The translations under genes were made by a program, and so were the position numbers. From NCBI GenBank assembly GCA_959606065.1, contig CAUHHV010000011.1, positions 1-62,448 on the forward strand: a stretch of 62,448 nucleotides of DNA. The letters run 5' to 3'. Every line of letters begins with the position of its first letter. Position 1 is the first letter of the stretch. The notes below the pieces were generated by a model, which ran no database searches, was not told the DNA's origin, and saw only the letters and a program-made list of their open reading frames with translations. The stretch comes from an uncultured Collinsella sp. (GTDB lineage: Bacteria > Actinomycetota > Coriobacteriia > Coriobacteriales > Coriobacteriaceae). Shown here piece by piece: positions 27,460 through 36,564 of this stretch.

Positions 27460-28722
27460 GTGCAAAACACGAAGCAAAAGGCGAGCACCAAGCAAAAGCT
27501 GACCATCGCGGCCATCTTTGGCGCCATGGGCCCTGGCCTTCTGGCGGCGCTTTCGGGCAATGACGCCGGCGGCATCGCCACGTATTCCAGCGCTGGTGCC
27601 AGCTATGGCTACAAGATGCTGTGGATGCTTCCCGTCATGACCGTGCTGCTTATCGTGACGCAGGAGACTGCGGCGCGTTGCGGCTGCGTCACAGGCAAGG
27701 GCCTGGCGTCGCTCATCCGCGAGCGCTTTGGCGTGCGCAGGAGCGTGCTGGCCATGGCGGCGCTGCTGATCGCTAATACGGCCGTGACCATTTCGGAGTT
27801 TGCGGGTATCGCGAGCGGCCTTGCCCTCTTTGGTGTGCCGGCGAGCATCTCGGTGCCGCTGGTGGCGCTGCTGGTTTGGATGCTTACCATGTCGGGCAGC
27901 TTCCAGCGCATCGAGAAGATTCTGCTGCTGGTGAGCTGCGTGTTTGTGACCTACATTGTCGCTGCATTTATGGCTGGTCCCAGCTGGGGCGAGGTGGCGG
28001 TCGACCTGGTTGTGCCCAACATCCAAAATGACCCCAGCTACGTGTCGCTTGTGGTCGCAACGATTGGTACCACCATCGCGCCGTGGATGATCTTCTTGGC
28101 GCAGAACAACGTGGTCGATAAGAATGCGGGCGAGGACGATATCGTGCTGCAGCGCATCGACACCGTGAGCGGCTCGATTGCCGCCGATGTCATCGCCGGC
28201 TTTATTATCATCACGACCGGTACGGTGTTGTTCCCTGCAGGCATTCAGATTAGCGACGCTGCCGATGCCGCCCGCGCATTGGAGCCTATCGCGGGCCAGT
28301 GGTCCACGGTGTTGTTTGCCTCGGGCCTGGTCGCAGCGAGCTTTTTGGCTGCCTGCGTGCTGCCGGGCGTTACGTCGAGTGCCATCTGCGAGGCATTTGG
28401 TTGGGAGCGCGGCGCCGATCGCAGTTGGGACGAGGCCCCGGTCTATCGCGGCATCATTACGGCCATCATCGGCATTTCTGCCGTGCTGGTGCTCATGCCT
28501 GGCGTCGATTTGTTCCAGATTATGATGACCTCGCAGGTCATCAACGGCGTGCTGCTGCCCGTAGTTTTGGTATTCCAGGTGGTTATCGCGGCGGATCGCC
28601 ACATTATGGGGGCCAACCGCAACGGTCGCGTGTGGAACGTGCTCACGTGGGCGACTATCGGCGTGATTACGGTGCTGACGGTCGTCATGTTTGTGCTGCA
28701 AGCGATGGGCTACAGCGCGTAG
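27460..28722 (+). CDS. Nramp-family transporter of the Mg2+-type (NRMT-like)
   Basis: 420 residues, about eleven helices. The GTG after TAGGTGG is chosen because it lies just past the upstream stop and gives a short basic N-terminus. Helix 1 reads GNDAGG where metal-transporting Nramps have DPGN; helix 6 reads TTIAPWMIF where they have the ATVMPHNLY motif, so the thioether Met ligand is Ala. Loss of that Met is a mark of the Nramp-related magnesium transporters described from Eggerthella lenta. Mg2+ as substrate is therefore likely and agrees with the MgtE-N partner in the same operon. Confidence 0.8.
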   Translation: MQNTKQKASTKQKLTIAAIFGAMGPGLLAALSGNDAGGIATYSSAGASYGYKMLWMLPVMTVLLIVTQETAARCGCVTGKGLASLIRERFGVRRSVLAMAALLIANTAVTISEFAGIASGLALFGVPASISVPLVALLVWMLTMSGSFQRIEKILLLVSCVFVTYIVAAFMAGPSWGEVAVDLVVPNIQNDPSYVSLVVATIGTTIAPWMIFLAQNNVVDKNAGEDDIVLQRIDTVSGSIAADVIAGFIIITTGTVLFPAGIQISDAADAARALEPIAGQWSTVLFASGLVAASFLAACVLPGVTSSAICEAFGWERGADRSWDEAPVYRGIITAIIGISAVLVLMPGVDLFQIMMTSQVINGVLLPVVLVFQVVIAADRHIMGANRNGRVWNVLTWATIGVITVLTVVMFVLQAMGYSA

Positions 28723-28745
28723 CGCCTCTTTTGGGTTTCGAGCGG

Positions 28746-28776
28746 GCCGCGGCCATGGGCTGCGGCCTCTTTTTTG
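28746..28776 (+). terminator. Terminator after Nramp gene
   Basis: GCCGCGGCC-ATG-GGCTGCGGC stem followed by CTCTTTTTTG. Confidence 0.85.
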
Positions 28777-28806
28777 CCCGCTACAGGGGGTCAGTTATAT
28801 AACGAT

Positions 28807-29032
28807 GGGCAAAAAATGCCAAATATGAGTACTGTTGCTAGACTGATGACATTTACGGCCAAGAAGATAATGAACATAACCTATAGTATGTTCATTAAAA
28901 TTGGCTCCAATACACCTTAAACAAGTCAGGTTGGCTGCTTTAGGGGGTTGTAGGGGTTGCTCGGACGCCATTTTGGGTGGTTTTGTCTGCTACTAAAATG
29001 GTAACAGTACTCATATTTGCCCTTTTTTGCCC
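28807..29032. repeat. 226-bp long inverted repeat
   Basis: Arms 28807-28836 and 29003-29032 pair at 28 of 30 positions. Inside lies a perfect 10-bp hairpin (28869-28878 with 28887-28896). The interior is much more AT-rich than the surroundings and has no good reading frame. It shares architecture, not sequence, with the other long palindromes. The remainder of the gene-free 28777-29200 stretch shows nothing else I can name. Confidence 0.75.
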
Positions 29033-29205
29033 ACAGACCTTTGAGGTTGCGGCGAAAAGGGCTTGTTTTGATTGTTTGGGGCAGGCGCGAGGCGCGGAAA
29101 CGATGCCTGGAGCGGCGGAGCGGCTTGAAATTCATCTCTAGAGGTCTTCATTGGCTGCGCCAGAAGTGCCTCAAGGTGCCGGTGCAAAAGGAGCGTCCCT
29201 AACTG

Positions 29206-29243
29206 CCGCAGGGGGCGTCGGCCACGGCCGACGCCCCCTGCGG
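29206..29243 (-). terminator. Terminator of acyltransferase gene
   Basis: Perfect 18-bp stem (29206-29223 with 29226-29243) just past the stop codon on the minus strand; a CTTTTG run lies further along in that direction. Confidence 0.75.
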
Positions 29244-29266
29244 GTGGAAGCAGATTTGGCCGCGTG

Positions 29267-31510
29267 TTACTTGTCGGTGCCCAGCTTGTGTGGTTTGTAG
29301 GCGAGGGCATTGACGAGTGCGTCGGCGGCGGATTTGACGGCTGCCGGCTGCGGATCGTTGACGTGGTCCTCGGGGTGCACGGGCAGGTCTTTCTTGACCG
29401 CATCGTGGATCAGGTTGAGGTATTCGGTCACGCCGGTGGTCGACAGGTGCGTGCCGTCGCCGTCGAACAGGTCGTTGCGGTTGGCGCTGTACCCGTACCA
29501 GTCGACAACGCGTACATTCTTGTAGCGCGTGGCGGCGTTGGCGATGGCCTGGTTCGTGGACCCGACCCACGGCTGCGGGCTACGCGTGTTTACAAACACG
29601 ACAATGCGCTGCTCGCCGGCGTCGGCCATGATCGCGTCGACCTGGGCGTCCGTTACCAAACCGTTGGTGCCCAGGGCAAAGACCACGATCTTGCCGGCAA
29701 GGTTCTGCTGGATATAGCCCTCAAATGTTGCGCGGCCCGCATCAAACTGGCGGCCCTTTTCGGCATCGATATGGCTGTGCGGGAACACGCCGTCAAAGGA
29801 ATCAACGGCGCGCAGCGACACGGAGTCACCGATCATCAACAGGTCGTAGGAGCCATCGGGGAAGCCGTCGTTGTCCTTGTCGGTGTCGTCGGCCGCCTGT
29901 TGGTCGGTGGGCGCGGTGTTTTTGGCTTCCTTGTTCAGAACTTCGGCGCCCTCACCGCTCAGCGCAGACGTCTCGGGCACAAAGATCAGGCCGCCCAGTG
30001 TAACGACCAGCACGACAGCGCAGACTGCGCAGACAGGGACGTGCGCGCGTGCCCAGTTGGCGGGCGTGGTGGTGCCATCGCGGAATTCGGCGACGGTACG
30101 GCCGAAGGCGCCCTTCCTAAACGGCGTTTCGATAAAGCGATAGGAGCACTCGGCTACGGCGACCACCAGCAGCACCTGCAAAATGTACTGCCACCAGGGC
30201 GTATCGTTGATGTTGGCGACCGGGTTCATGAGCAACAGCAGCGGATAGTGCCACAGGTAGATGCTGTACGAACGCTTGCCGACCCACACGAGCGGCTCGG
30301 CGGACAGCGCGCGGGCAACCATTCCCTGGGGCTGCACGCAGGCCGCGATGACCATGAGCGTGAGGATGGAGCACAACAGCGTGCCGCCGCGATACTGGAA
30401 CGCGGTGTAGCCGTTGGTGAGCGCGACCATGGCGGCAAGGCCAACCAGACCCACGACGCCCAACACATCGATGGATGCGGGCGAGGACCAAAAGCGCACG
30501 AGGGCACTCGGCTGTGCCGGGGCAGTATCGGCTGATTCGTCGGCCTTCTCGCCGGGCTTGCCCTCGGCGTTCTTGCCGTGCTTGGCGGCGCCAGCCAGAC
30601 GATTGAGCCCCAAACGATGTGCGAGACGCACCGGCGCCAGGTCGCGATCGGGGATAAAGGCCATCCAGGCACCAAGCAGTAGCGAGAACACGCGGGTCTC
30701 GGTGCCGTAGTACACGCGGCTGGGGTCGGCGGCGGGATTGTAAAGCACCATCATGGCGAGGGCAGATACCGCGGCAAGGCCCAGAACCACGCGGCGCGTG
30801 TTGGGCTTGCTCACATGCATGGATACCATGGCAAACAGCAGTGGCGGCCAAATCAGGTAGAACTGTTCCTCGATGGCAAGCGACCAAAAGTGCGTGAGCG
30901 GCGAGGGGTCACCCAGAGCATTGAAGTACGAGACGTTTTGGGCAATCTGCCACCAGTTGTTGAAGAACAGCAGCGACGGCAGGATGTCGGGGCGCATCTT
31001 GGTGAGCATCACGTGGTTAAAGATGGTGCACAGCGCGCAGGTCACGAACACTACCGTTACCACGGCAGGGACCAGGCGACGGATGCGGCGAATCCAGAAG
31101 CTCTTAAGGTCGATGCGGCCGGTCTTGGCGACTTCGTTGAGCAGCAAGCGCGTGATCAGATAGCCCGAAAGCACGAAGAAGATCGTGACGCCGAGCAGGC
31201 CGCCCTGGGCCCACGTGAGGTTGAGGTGATAGAGCACCACCGCGACGACGGCGAGCGTACGCAGACCGTCGAGCGCAGGAATGTAACGAGATTTGGGGCG
31301 AGCGGTCGCCTGCTGGTCGGTAGCGGACGAGCGTGTGGCGCCGGTGTTGGTCTTGGCTGCATAGGCACCCTTGTTGGTGGGCGTTCGATGCGGGCTCGGG
31401 CCGCGTCGCGACTCGCCGGTGCGGCGGTCGGCGTGCGGGCGTTCGTGCGGCGCCTGGTTATCAGGCGCGCGGCGCGGGCCGCGTGGGCTCGATTGTGGGA
31501 ATTGCTCCAT
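29267..31510 (-). CDS. Membrane O-acyltransferase with C-terminal SGNH domain (OatA-like)
   Basis: 747 residues. A basic, disordered N-terminus (~1-72), an acyltransferase-3 membrane domain of ten or so helices (~73-500) with the catalytic-type LDGLRTLAVVAVVLYH and FFVLSGYLIT motifs, and an extracytoplasmic SGNH hydrolase-fold domain (~560-740) with MIGDSVSL, ALGTNG and DGTHLS supplying Ser, Asn and Asp/His. The two-domain plan matches OatA, which O-acetylates peptidoglycan, and LPS/teichoic acid O-acetyltransferases. Single gene with its own terminator. Confidence 0.88.
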   Translation of the reverse strand: MEQFPQSSPRGPRRAPDNQAPHERPHADRRTGESRRGPSPHRTPTNKGAYAAKTNTGATRSSATDQQATARPKSRYIPALDGLRTLAVVAVVLYHLNLTWAQGGLLGVTIFFVLSGYLITRLLLNEVAKTGRIDLKSFWIRRIRRLVPAVVTVVFVTCALCTIFNHVMLTKMRPDILPSLLFFNNWWQIAQNVSYFNALGDPSPLTHFWSLAIEEQFYLIWPPLLFAMVSMHVSKPNTRRVVLGLAAVSALAMMVLYNPAADPSRVYYGTETRVFSLLLGAWMAFIPDRDLAPVRLAHRLGLNRLAGAAKHGKNAEGKPGEKADESADTAPAQPSALVRFWSSPASIDVLGVVGLVGLAAMVALTNGYTAFQYRGGTLLCSILTLMVIAACVQPQGMVARALSAEPLVWVGKRSYSIYLWHYPLLLLMNPVANINDTPWWQYILQVLLVVAVAECSYRFIETPFRKGAFGRTVAEFRDGTTTPANWARAHVPVCAVCAVVLVVTLGGLIFVPETSALSGEGAEVLNKEAKNTAPTDQQAADDTDKDNDGFPDGSYDLLMIGDSVSLRAVDSFDGVFPHSHIDAEKGRQFDAGRATFEGYIQQNLAGKIVVFALGTNGLVTDAQVDAIMADAGEQRIVVFVNTRSPQPWVGSTNQAIANAATRYKNVRVVDWYGYSANRNDLFDGDGTHLSTTGVTEYLNLIHDAVKKDLPVHPEDHVNDPQPAAVKSAADALVNALAYKPHKLGTDK

Positions 31511-31697
31511 AAAACATCATCCAATGACGAGAATAATCGGCACATATTCATTGTAGCTGCCTGCTCCTGTGAATGCTTGCTGCTGGCGCAACCTCAAGCG
31601 CGCGTCCACATCAAAGTGGACTAAAGTTATAGGGGGTGCGAGAGTGCACAATCGTTGGTCGATGGTGGGCGCAAAGCCTGAAGACGAGGAGGTTTCC

Positions 31698-32660
31698 ATG
31701 GCGGATCACAGCATCGTTGCGGTGTTCGGCAGCATGAACATGGACCTTTCGGTGGCGTGCGAGCGCATGCCGCGCGCGGGCGAGACGGTCGATGGCAGCG
31801 GTTTTATCACCAACGCCGGCGGTAAGGGAGCCAATCAGGCCGTTGCCGCTGCGCGCATGGGTGCGCGCACGTGCATGATCGGCGCTGTTGGGCGCGATAC
31901 CTTTGGCGATGCGCTTGTGGCAGGGCTCCAAGATGCCGGCGTGGGCGTTGAGTCCGTGACACGTCTCGACGACGTGGAGACCGGTACTGCGACTATCATT
32001 CGCTGTGAGAGCGACAACCGCATCGTGCTGTCGCCGGGCGCCAACCATGCGCTTGCGGGCGAGGACGTTGCCCGCGCACTGAGGCGCTTGGTGGCCGACG
32101 AGCTCGACGGCGATGCCAGCGAGATTGCCCCGGCTGCTGGCGGCGTCTTTATCGCCCAGGGCGAATGTGACCTTGCGGCGACGGCCGGGGCGCTTGCTTG
32201 CGCTCACGAGCTGGGGTTCTATACGATCTTTAACCCGGCGCCCGCCTGCGACCTGCCGGCAGGAGCGTGGCCAGCGGTCGACCTGGTCTGCCCCAACGAG
32301 ACCGAGTGCCAGGTACTGACGGGCATTCTGCCCACGGATGATGCGAGTTGCGTCGCCGCGCTCAATGCGCTGCTCGACAAGGGCGCCGGGGCTGCGGTCA
32401 TCACGTTGGGCGGCGCCGGCTCGGTTACGCTCGGCGATGGCGGTGAGCCGCTGCGCATGCCGGCGCTTTCGAGCTCGGTGGTCGACACCACGGCGGCCGG
32501 CGATACGTTTATCGGCGCGTTGGCGGCGGCTCGCCTAGAGGGCTTGCCGCTCTTTGAGTGCATGGCCGCGGGTGCTCGCGCCTCGGCGGTAACGGTGTCG
32601 CGCCTGGGCGCTCAGCAATCGATTCCCACGCGCGCCGAAGTTGAACATTGGTTTGGTTAA
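31698..32660 (+). CDS. rbsK: Ribokinase (PfkB family)
   Basis: 320 residues from the ATG after GACGAGGAGG. N-terminal GSMNMDLSV and GGKGANQAVAAARMGA are ribokinase signatures; C-terminal DTTAAGDTFIGAL carries the catalytic base and anion hole. Expected reaction: ribose + ATP to ribose-5-phosphate. The next gene is a nucleoside hydrolase 30 bp on, so the pair can turn salvaged nucleosides into ribose-5-phosphate, which the nearby transketolase could use. Confidence 0.85.
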   Translation: MADHSIVAVFGSMNMDLSVACERMPRAGETVDGSGFITNAGGKGANQAVAAARMGARTCMIGAVGRDTFGDALVAGLQDAGVGVESVTRLDDVETGTATIIRCESDNRIVLSPGANHALAGEDVARALRRLVADELDGDASEIAPAAGGVFIAQGECDLAATAGALACAHELGFYTIFNPAPACDLPAGAWPAVDLVCPNETECQVLTGILPTDDASCVAALNALLDKGAGAAVITLGGAGSVTLGDGGEPLRMPALSSSVVDTTAAGDTFIGALAAARLEGLPLFECMAAGARASAVTVSRLGAQQSIPTRAEVEHWFG

Positions 32661-32690
32661 ACGATAAAGACGGAGAAGCGGAGTAGAACA

Positions 32691-33665
32691 ATGGCAACCA
32701 AGAAGCTGATCCTTGATCTGGATATGGGTGTGGACGATGCGATGGCGCTGGCCTATGCCATCGCGAGCCCCGAGGTGGAGCTCGTGGGCATCACCACGTG
32801 CTTTGGCAACGTGCGCGTCGAGCAATCGGCGCACAACTGCCTGGCGGTGCTCGACCTGTTGGGTCGTCCCGAGGTGCCGGTGTACCTGGGCGCCGATCGT
32901 CCCATTAAGGCGACTGAGCCCTATACACCGCCGGCGTCCACCACGCTCATTCACGGCAAGAACGGCATTGGCGGCGCAAGCGTGCCCGCATCGCCGTACG
33001 AGCCGGTGGGGGCGACGTCGGCCGACGGTAACGCGGCGGTCGATTACCTGATTGATGCCGCGCGCACCTATGGCCCCGATCTGATCTACGTGGCGACCGG
33101 CCCGCTCTCCAACCTGGCCCTTGCCCTGGAGCGAGATACGGCGGCGATGATGTCTATCGGTCGTGTGGTTGTGATGGGCGGTGCGCTTACCGTGCCCGGA
33201 AACGTGAGCGCGGGCGCCGAGGCCAACATGGCAAGTGATCCCGAGGCGGCCGATGCCGTGCTGCGTTCGGGCCGCAAGCTCACTATGGTGGGGCTGGATG
33301 TGACGCATCGCGTGGTGCTCACGCGTCGCGACATTGCCGGCTGGACGGGCTCGGGCACCATGGCCGGTTGCGCGTTTGCGAGCATGGTGGAGCACTACAT
33401 TGGCTCGTACGAGATGAACGCCCCCTACCTGGGTGGCTGCGCGCTGCACGATCCGCTTGCCGTCGCCGTGGCGATCGACCCCACGCTCGTGGGCGCGCTC
33501 GGCTGTAACCTGCGCGTCGACCTGCTGGGCGAGTATCGCGGCCGCACCATCTGTGACGAGCGCCGTGTGGCCGACCCCGACAAGAGCGCACTCGTGGCGC
33601 TGACCGTCGACGCCCCGCGCTTTCTGTCCGAGTTCAAGGCGCGTATGGCCCGCGTCCTGGGCTAA
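32691..33665 (+). CDS. Inosine-uridine preferring nucleoside hydrolase
   Basis: 324 residues. The Ca2+-binding N-terminus reads LDLDMGVDDAMAL, giving D9, D11, D15 and D16, slightly altered from DTDPGxDD. Central VVMGGALTVPGNVSAGAEANMASDPEA and the late CALHDPLAVAVA also match the family. It hydrolyses the N-glycosidic bond of ribonucleosides to base and ribose. Follows the ribokinase in the same operon and ends in a terminator. Confidence 0.92.
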   Translation: MATKKLILDLDMGVDDAMALAYAIASPEVELVGITTCFGNVRVEQSAHNCLAVLDLLGRPEVPVYLGADRPIKATEPYTPPASTTLIHGKNGIGGASVPASPYEPVGATSADGNAAVDYLIDAARTYGPDLIYVATGPLSNLALALERDTAAMMSIGRVVVMGGALTVPGNVSAGAEANMASDPEAADAVLRSGRKLTMVGLDVTHRVVLTRRDIAGWTGSGTMAGCAFASMVEHYIGSYEMNAPYLGGCALHDPLAVAVAIDPTLVGALGCNLRVDLLGEYRGRTICDERRVADPDKSALVALTVDAPRFLSEFKARMARVLG

Positions 33666-33676
33666 ATGTTTTTCAC

Positions 33677-33716
33677 GCCCCGCCCCATGTAGTCAATTTG
33701 GGACGGGGCTTTTTTA
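33677..33716 (+). terminator. Terminator after nucleoside hydrolase
   Basis: GCCCCG with CGGGGC, extended by partial pairing, then CTTTTTTAG. Closely similar hairpins occur at 39933-39970. Confidence 0.8.
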
Positions 33717-33892
33717 GCTACCGACTAAATGTGCCCGTTGGGGGAATAGTCGTGCCACTTCGCTTGACAACAGGCTAAACTAGCTATTAAACATTTACTA
33801 TTCTGTTTAGATTGAATTTGCGGTCGTTTAGTTGCCGAGCCACGGGGCGGTCAAGCCACGATGCTCGGCCGCGACCGATGCTAGGGGGAACG
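33717..33892 (+). promoter_or_regulatory. Promoter region of LacI gene
   Basis: TTGACA at 33764-33769 is a good -35 element; the -10 is in the following CTATTAAAC stretch (15-17 bp spacing depending on choice). CTATTAAACA is repeated before the isomerase operon at 35073-35082. TTTACTATTCTGTTTAG just downstream is a possible autoregulatory site. Confidence 0.5.
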
Positions 33893-34903
33893 ATGGCTAA
33901 AGCAAGCGTCCGCGAGATCAGCCGCATTACCGGCTTTTCGCCCGCAACCGTGTCCAACGCGCTCAACCGCAAGCGCAGCGTGAGCGAGGAGACCGCCAAG
34001 GTCATCCTGGAGTGCGCGCAGTCGCTTGGCTATCAGCAGTCGACGCAGCTCGAGAGCATCCAGTTTGTGCTTGCGCGCAAGACGGGCGCCATCCTGGACG
34101 AGAGCACCTTCCATCCCGCGGTCATCGAGGGCGTGGAGCGCCAGGCGCGTCGCCACGGCATGAGCACGAGCTTTGTCTCGCTCGACTTTAGCGACCTGGA
34201 CGCCGTGCGCCCGCAGGTCGAGGGCCTGATCGCCGACCCGTCGGCCGCCATCGTGCTGATGGGTACCGAGCTGGGCGAGGAGGACTACGCCCTGTTCGCC
34301 GACGCTGCCGCCCACCTGATTGTGCTCGACGGCTGGAGCGATCGCCAGTACTTCGATGCCGTAGTCATCGCCAACACCGATTCGGTGCTGCGTGCCGTGG
34401 ATTACCTTATCGAGAAAGGCCACAGGCAAATCGGCTATCTGGCGGGCGACCTTCGGATCCGCAACTTTAAGGACCGCGAGCGCGGCTATCGCCAAGCGCT
34501 TGAGGACGCGGATCTTGAGGCCAACCCGGCATGGCACGTCACGCTGGGTACCACGCTCGAGGGCGCTTATCACGACATGGGCGTGTGGCTCGACAACGTC
34601 TCGCGCGACGATCTGCCGACGGCTTTCTTTGCCGAGAACGACGTGCTCGCCGTGGGCGCCATGCGCGCGTTCAACGAGCACGGTATTCGCGTGCCCGAGG
34701 ATGTCTCGATCATCGGCTTTGACGACCTGTCTTTGGGCGCCTTCTCCAACCCGCCGCTCACCACGGTGCATGTTCCCAAGCACGAGGTGGGCGAGATCGC
34801 GGTGCGTCGCCTGGTGGGCAACATCCGCAACCCCAAGAGCTATACCTGCAAGACGGCCGTGTCGACCTACTTTGTCGAGCGCCAGAGCGTGTGCGAGATC
34901 TAG
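33893..34903 (+). CDS. LacI-family transcriptional regulator
   Basis: 336 residues from the ATG after AGGGGGAACG. N-terminal HTH and hinge (VREISRITGFSPATVSNALN, residues ~5-24, then GYQQ), followed by a periplasmic-binding-protein-like sensor domain (~60-330) with GYLAGDLR, AFFAENDVLAVGAMRA and IIGFDDLSLGAF. Directly upstream of the isomerase operon, which makes it the probable local repressor. Sensor ligand would be a sugar or sugar phosphate. Confidence 0.92.
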   Translation: MAKASVREISRITGFSPATVSNALNRKRSVSEETAKVILECAQSLGYQQSTQLESIQFVLARKTGAILDESTFHPAVIEGVERQARRHGMSTSFVSLDFSDLDAVRPQVEGLIADPSAAIVLMGTELGEEDYALFADAAAHLIVLDGWSDRQYFDAVVIANTDSVLRAVDYLIEKGHRQIGYLAGDLRIRNFKDRERGYRQALEDADLEANPAWHVTLGTTLEGAYHDMGVWLDNVSRDDLPTAFFAENDVLAVGAMRAFNEHGIRVPEDVSIIGFDDLSLGAFSNPPLTTVHVPKHEVGEIAVRRLVGNIRNPKSYTCKTAVSTYFVERQSVCEI

Positions 34904-34970
34904 GCGAAGAAAACGCCGGGGCGCAGGGCGGCAAAGCTCGCTAAGGCAGCCATATCTAACGCTACTAAGA

Positions 34971-34995
34971 GAGGGTCCTTCGGGGCCCTCTTTTT
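34971..34995 (+). terminator. Terminator of LacI gene
   Basis: GAGGGTCC-TTCG-GGGCCCTC stem-loop with a TTTTTG run. Confidence 0.85.
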
Positions 34996-35013
34996 GTTTC
35001 CCTTGTATGTTCA

Positions 35014-35161
35014 GTTTGTTTACATACCGTTTAGGCTGATTTCTCTACCGTTTACGGGACTTTCGCGCTAGACTATTAAACAAAAGAGTAAAACATTTAG
35101 TAAACAGAACAAAACGAAACACGCATCTGTTTACTGAACATGTGATTAGGGGAGGACGTAC
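35014..35161 (+). promoter_or_regulatory. Promoter/operator of isomerase-transketolase-kinase operon
   Basis: Dense GTTTA/TAAAC words: TACCGTTTA at 35025-35033, TACCGTTTAC at 35046-35055, CTATTAAACA at 35073-35082, TTTAGTAAACA and TGTTTACTGAACA at 35128-35140. The core GTTTACTGAAC (35129-35139) has an exact 11-nt match in reverse at 59011-59021 before the second PTS gene. GGGGAGGA provides the ribosome site. Confidence 0.55.
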
Positions 35162-36562
35162 ATGGATAAGATCAAGCTCGGTTTTGTGCCCACGCGCCGC
35201 AGCATCTTTAGCGCGCCGGATGCGATCAAGTATCGCGGGCTGACGGCTGATCGCCTGCGCGAGATCGGCGTCGACATTGTGGATATCGACGACATCAACG
35301 ACGAGGGCCTGCTGTTCGACGACAGTCATATCGCGCCTATCATCGAGAAGTTCCGCGCCGAGGGCGTCGACGGCATCATGCTGTGCCACGCCAACTTTGG
35401 TACCGAGTACGTCTGCGCCCGCCTTGCCCGCGAGCTCGGTCTGCCCGTGCTGCTGTGGGGCCCGCGCGACGAGCGCCCCGAGCCCGACGGCACCCGCCTG
35501 CGCGATAGCCAGTGCGGCCTGTTCGCCACCGGCAAGGTCCTGCGCCGCTTCCAGGTTCCCTTCACCTACATGACCAACTGCCGCCTGACCGATCCCGAGT
35601 TCGAGCGCGGCGTCTGGGACTTTTTGGCCGTGTGCAACGTGGTCAAGACCTTCAAGCACACCCGTATTCTGCAGATGGCCACCCGTCCGTTCGACTTCTG
35701 GTCGACCATGTGCAACGAGGGCGAGCTGCTCGAGAAGTTCAACATCCAGCTTTCGCCCATCCCCATGACCGAGCTTGTCCAGGCCGTGCGCGACGCCCAG
35801 GCCGACGAGCAGGCCATGGCAGCCATGCTCGCCCACATTGCCGACAGCTTTGAGATCTGCATCCCCGAGGATAAGGTTCCCGCGGTTGCCGGTCTTGCCA
35901 TCGCCATGAAGCGCCTGGTCGAGAAGTACGGTTGCAACGCCGGTGCCATCCAGTGCTGGAACGCCCTGCAGGACGAGTTGGGCATTATGCCCTGCGCCGC
36001 CAACGCCATCCTCAACGAGATGGGTATCCCCATCGTATGCGAGACAGATATCCACGGCGCCATCACCGCACTGATGGTCGAAGCCGCCGACCTGGGCCGT
36101 CACCGCGGCATGTTCGCCGACTGGACCGTGCGTCATCCCGATAACGAGAACGGCGAGCTGCTGCAGCACTGCGGCCCCTGGCCCTGCAGCTGCGCGGCCG
36201 TCAAGCCCAAGCTCACCTACCCGCTGGCCTTCGATCACCCCGGCGCGCTGACGGCCGAGGCCAAGCACGGCGACCTCACCCTTGCCCGCTTTGACGGCGA
36301 CAACGGCGAGTACTCGCTGCTGCTGGGCAACGCCCGCGGCATCGACGGCCCGGCCGGCATGGGCACTTACCTGTGGGTCGAGGTCGACAACCTCAAGCGC
36401 CTCGAGGCCAAGATCGTCGAGGGTCCCTACATCCACCACTGCGTCGCCATTCACGCCAACGTGGTGCCGGTGCTCTACGAGGCGTGCAAGTACATCGGCA
36501 TTGCCCCCGACTTATACGACCCGATTGAAGAAGACGTCAAAGCCTACCTGCGAGGAGAGTAG
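35162..36562 (+). CDS. L-fucose/L-arabinose isomerase-family protein (COG2407 type)
   Basis: 466 residues, shorter than FucI (~590) and close to other COG2407 members. Family phrases include VDGIMLCHANFGTE, ETDIHGAITALM and HCGPWPCSCAA, with Glu, Asp and His residues of the usual metal site present (CETDIHG). Expected to interconvert an aldose and a ketose in the cytoplasm. The downstream genes (36565-39882) supply a transketolase and an FGGY kinase, so the product is probably phosphorylated and split. The true sugar is unknown; branched or rare pentoses are candidates. Confidence 0.75.
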   Translation: MDKIKLGFVPTRRSIFSAPDAIKYRGLTADRLREIGVDIVDIDDINDEGLLFDDSHIAPIIEKFRAEGVDGIMLCHANFGTEYVCARLARELGLPVLLWGPRDERPEPDGTRLRDSQCGLFATGKVLRRFQVPFTYMTNCRLTDPEFERGVWDFLAVCNVVKTFKHTRILQMATRPFDFWSTMCNEGELLEKFNIQLSPIPMTELVQAVRDAQADEQAMAAMLAHIADSFEICIPEDKVPAVAGLAIAMKRLVEKYGCNAGAIQCWNALQDELGIMPCAANAILNEMGIPIVCETDIHGAITALMVEAADLGRHRGMFADWTVRHPDNENGELLQHCGPWPCSCAAVKPKLTYPLAFDHPGALTAEAKHGDLTLARFDGDNGEYSLLLGNARGIDGPAGMGTYLWVEVDNLKRLEAKIVEGPYIHHCVAIHANVVPVLYEACKYIGIAPDLYDPIEEDVKAYLRGE

Positions 36563-36564
36563 AA

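Noticed and set aside
28777..29200. Small protein genes in the AT-rich gap
   Set aside because: Short frames only, no ribosome site and no similarity seen; the stretch is better explained by the long inverted repeat.
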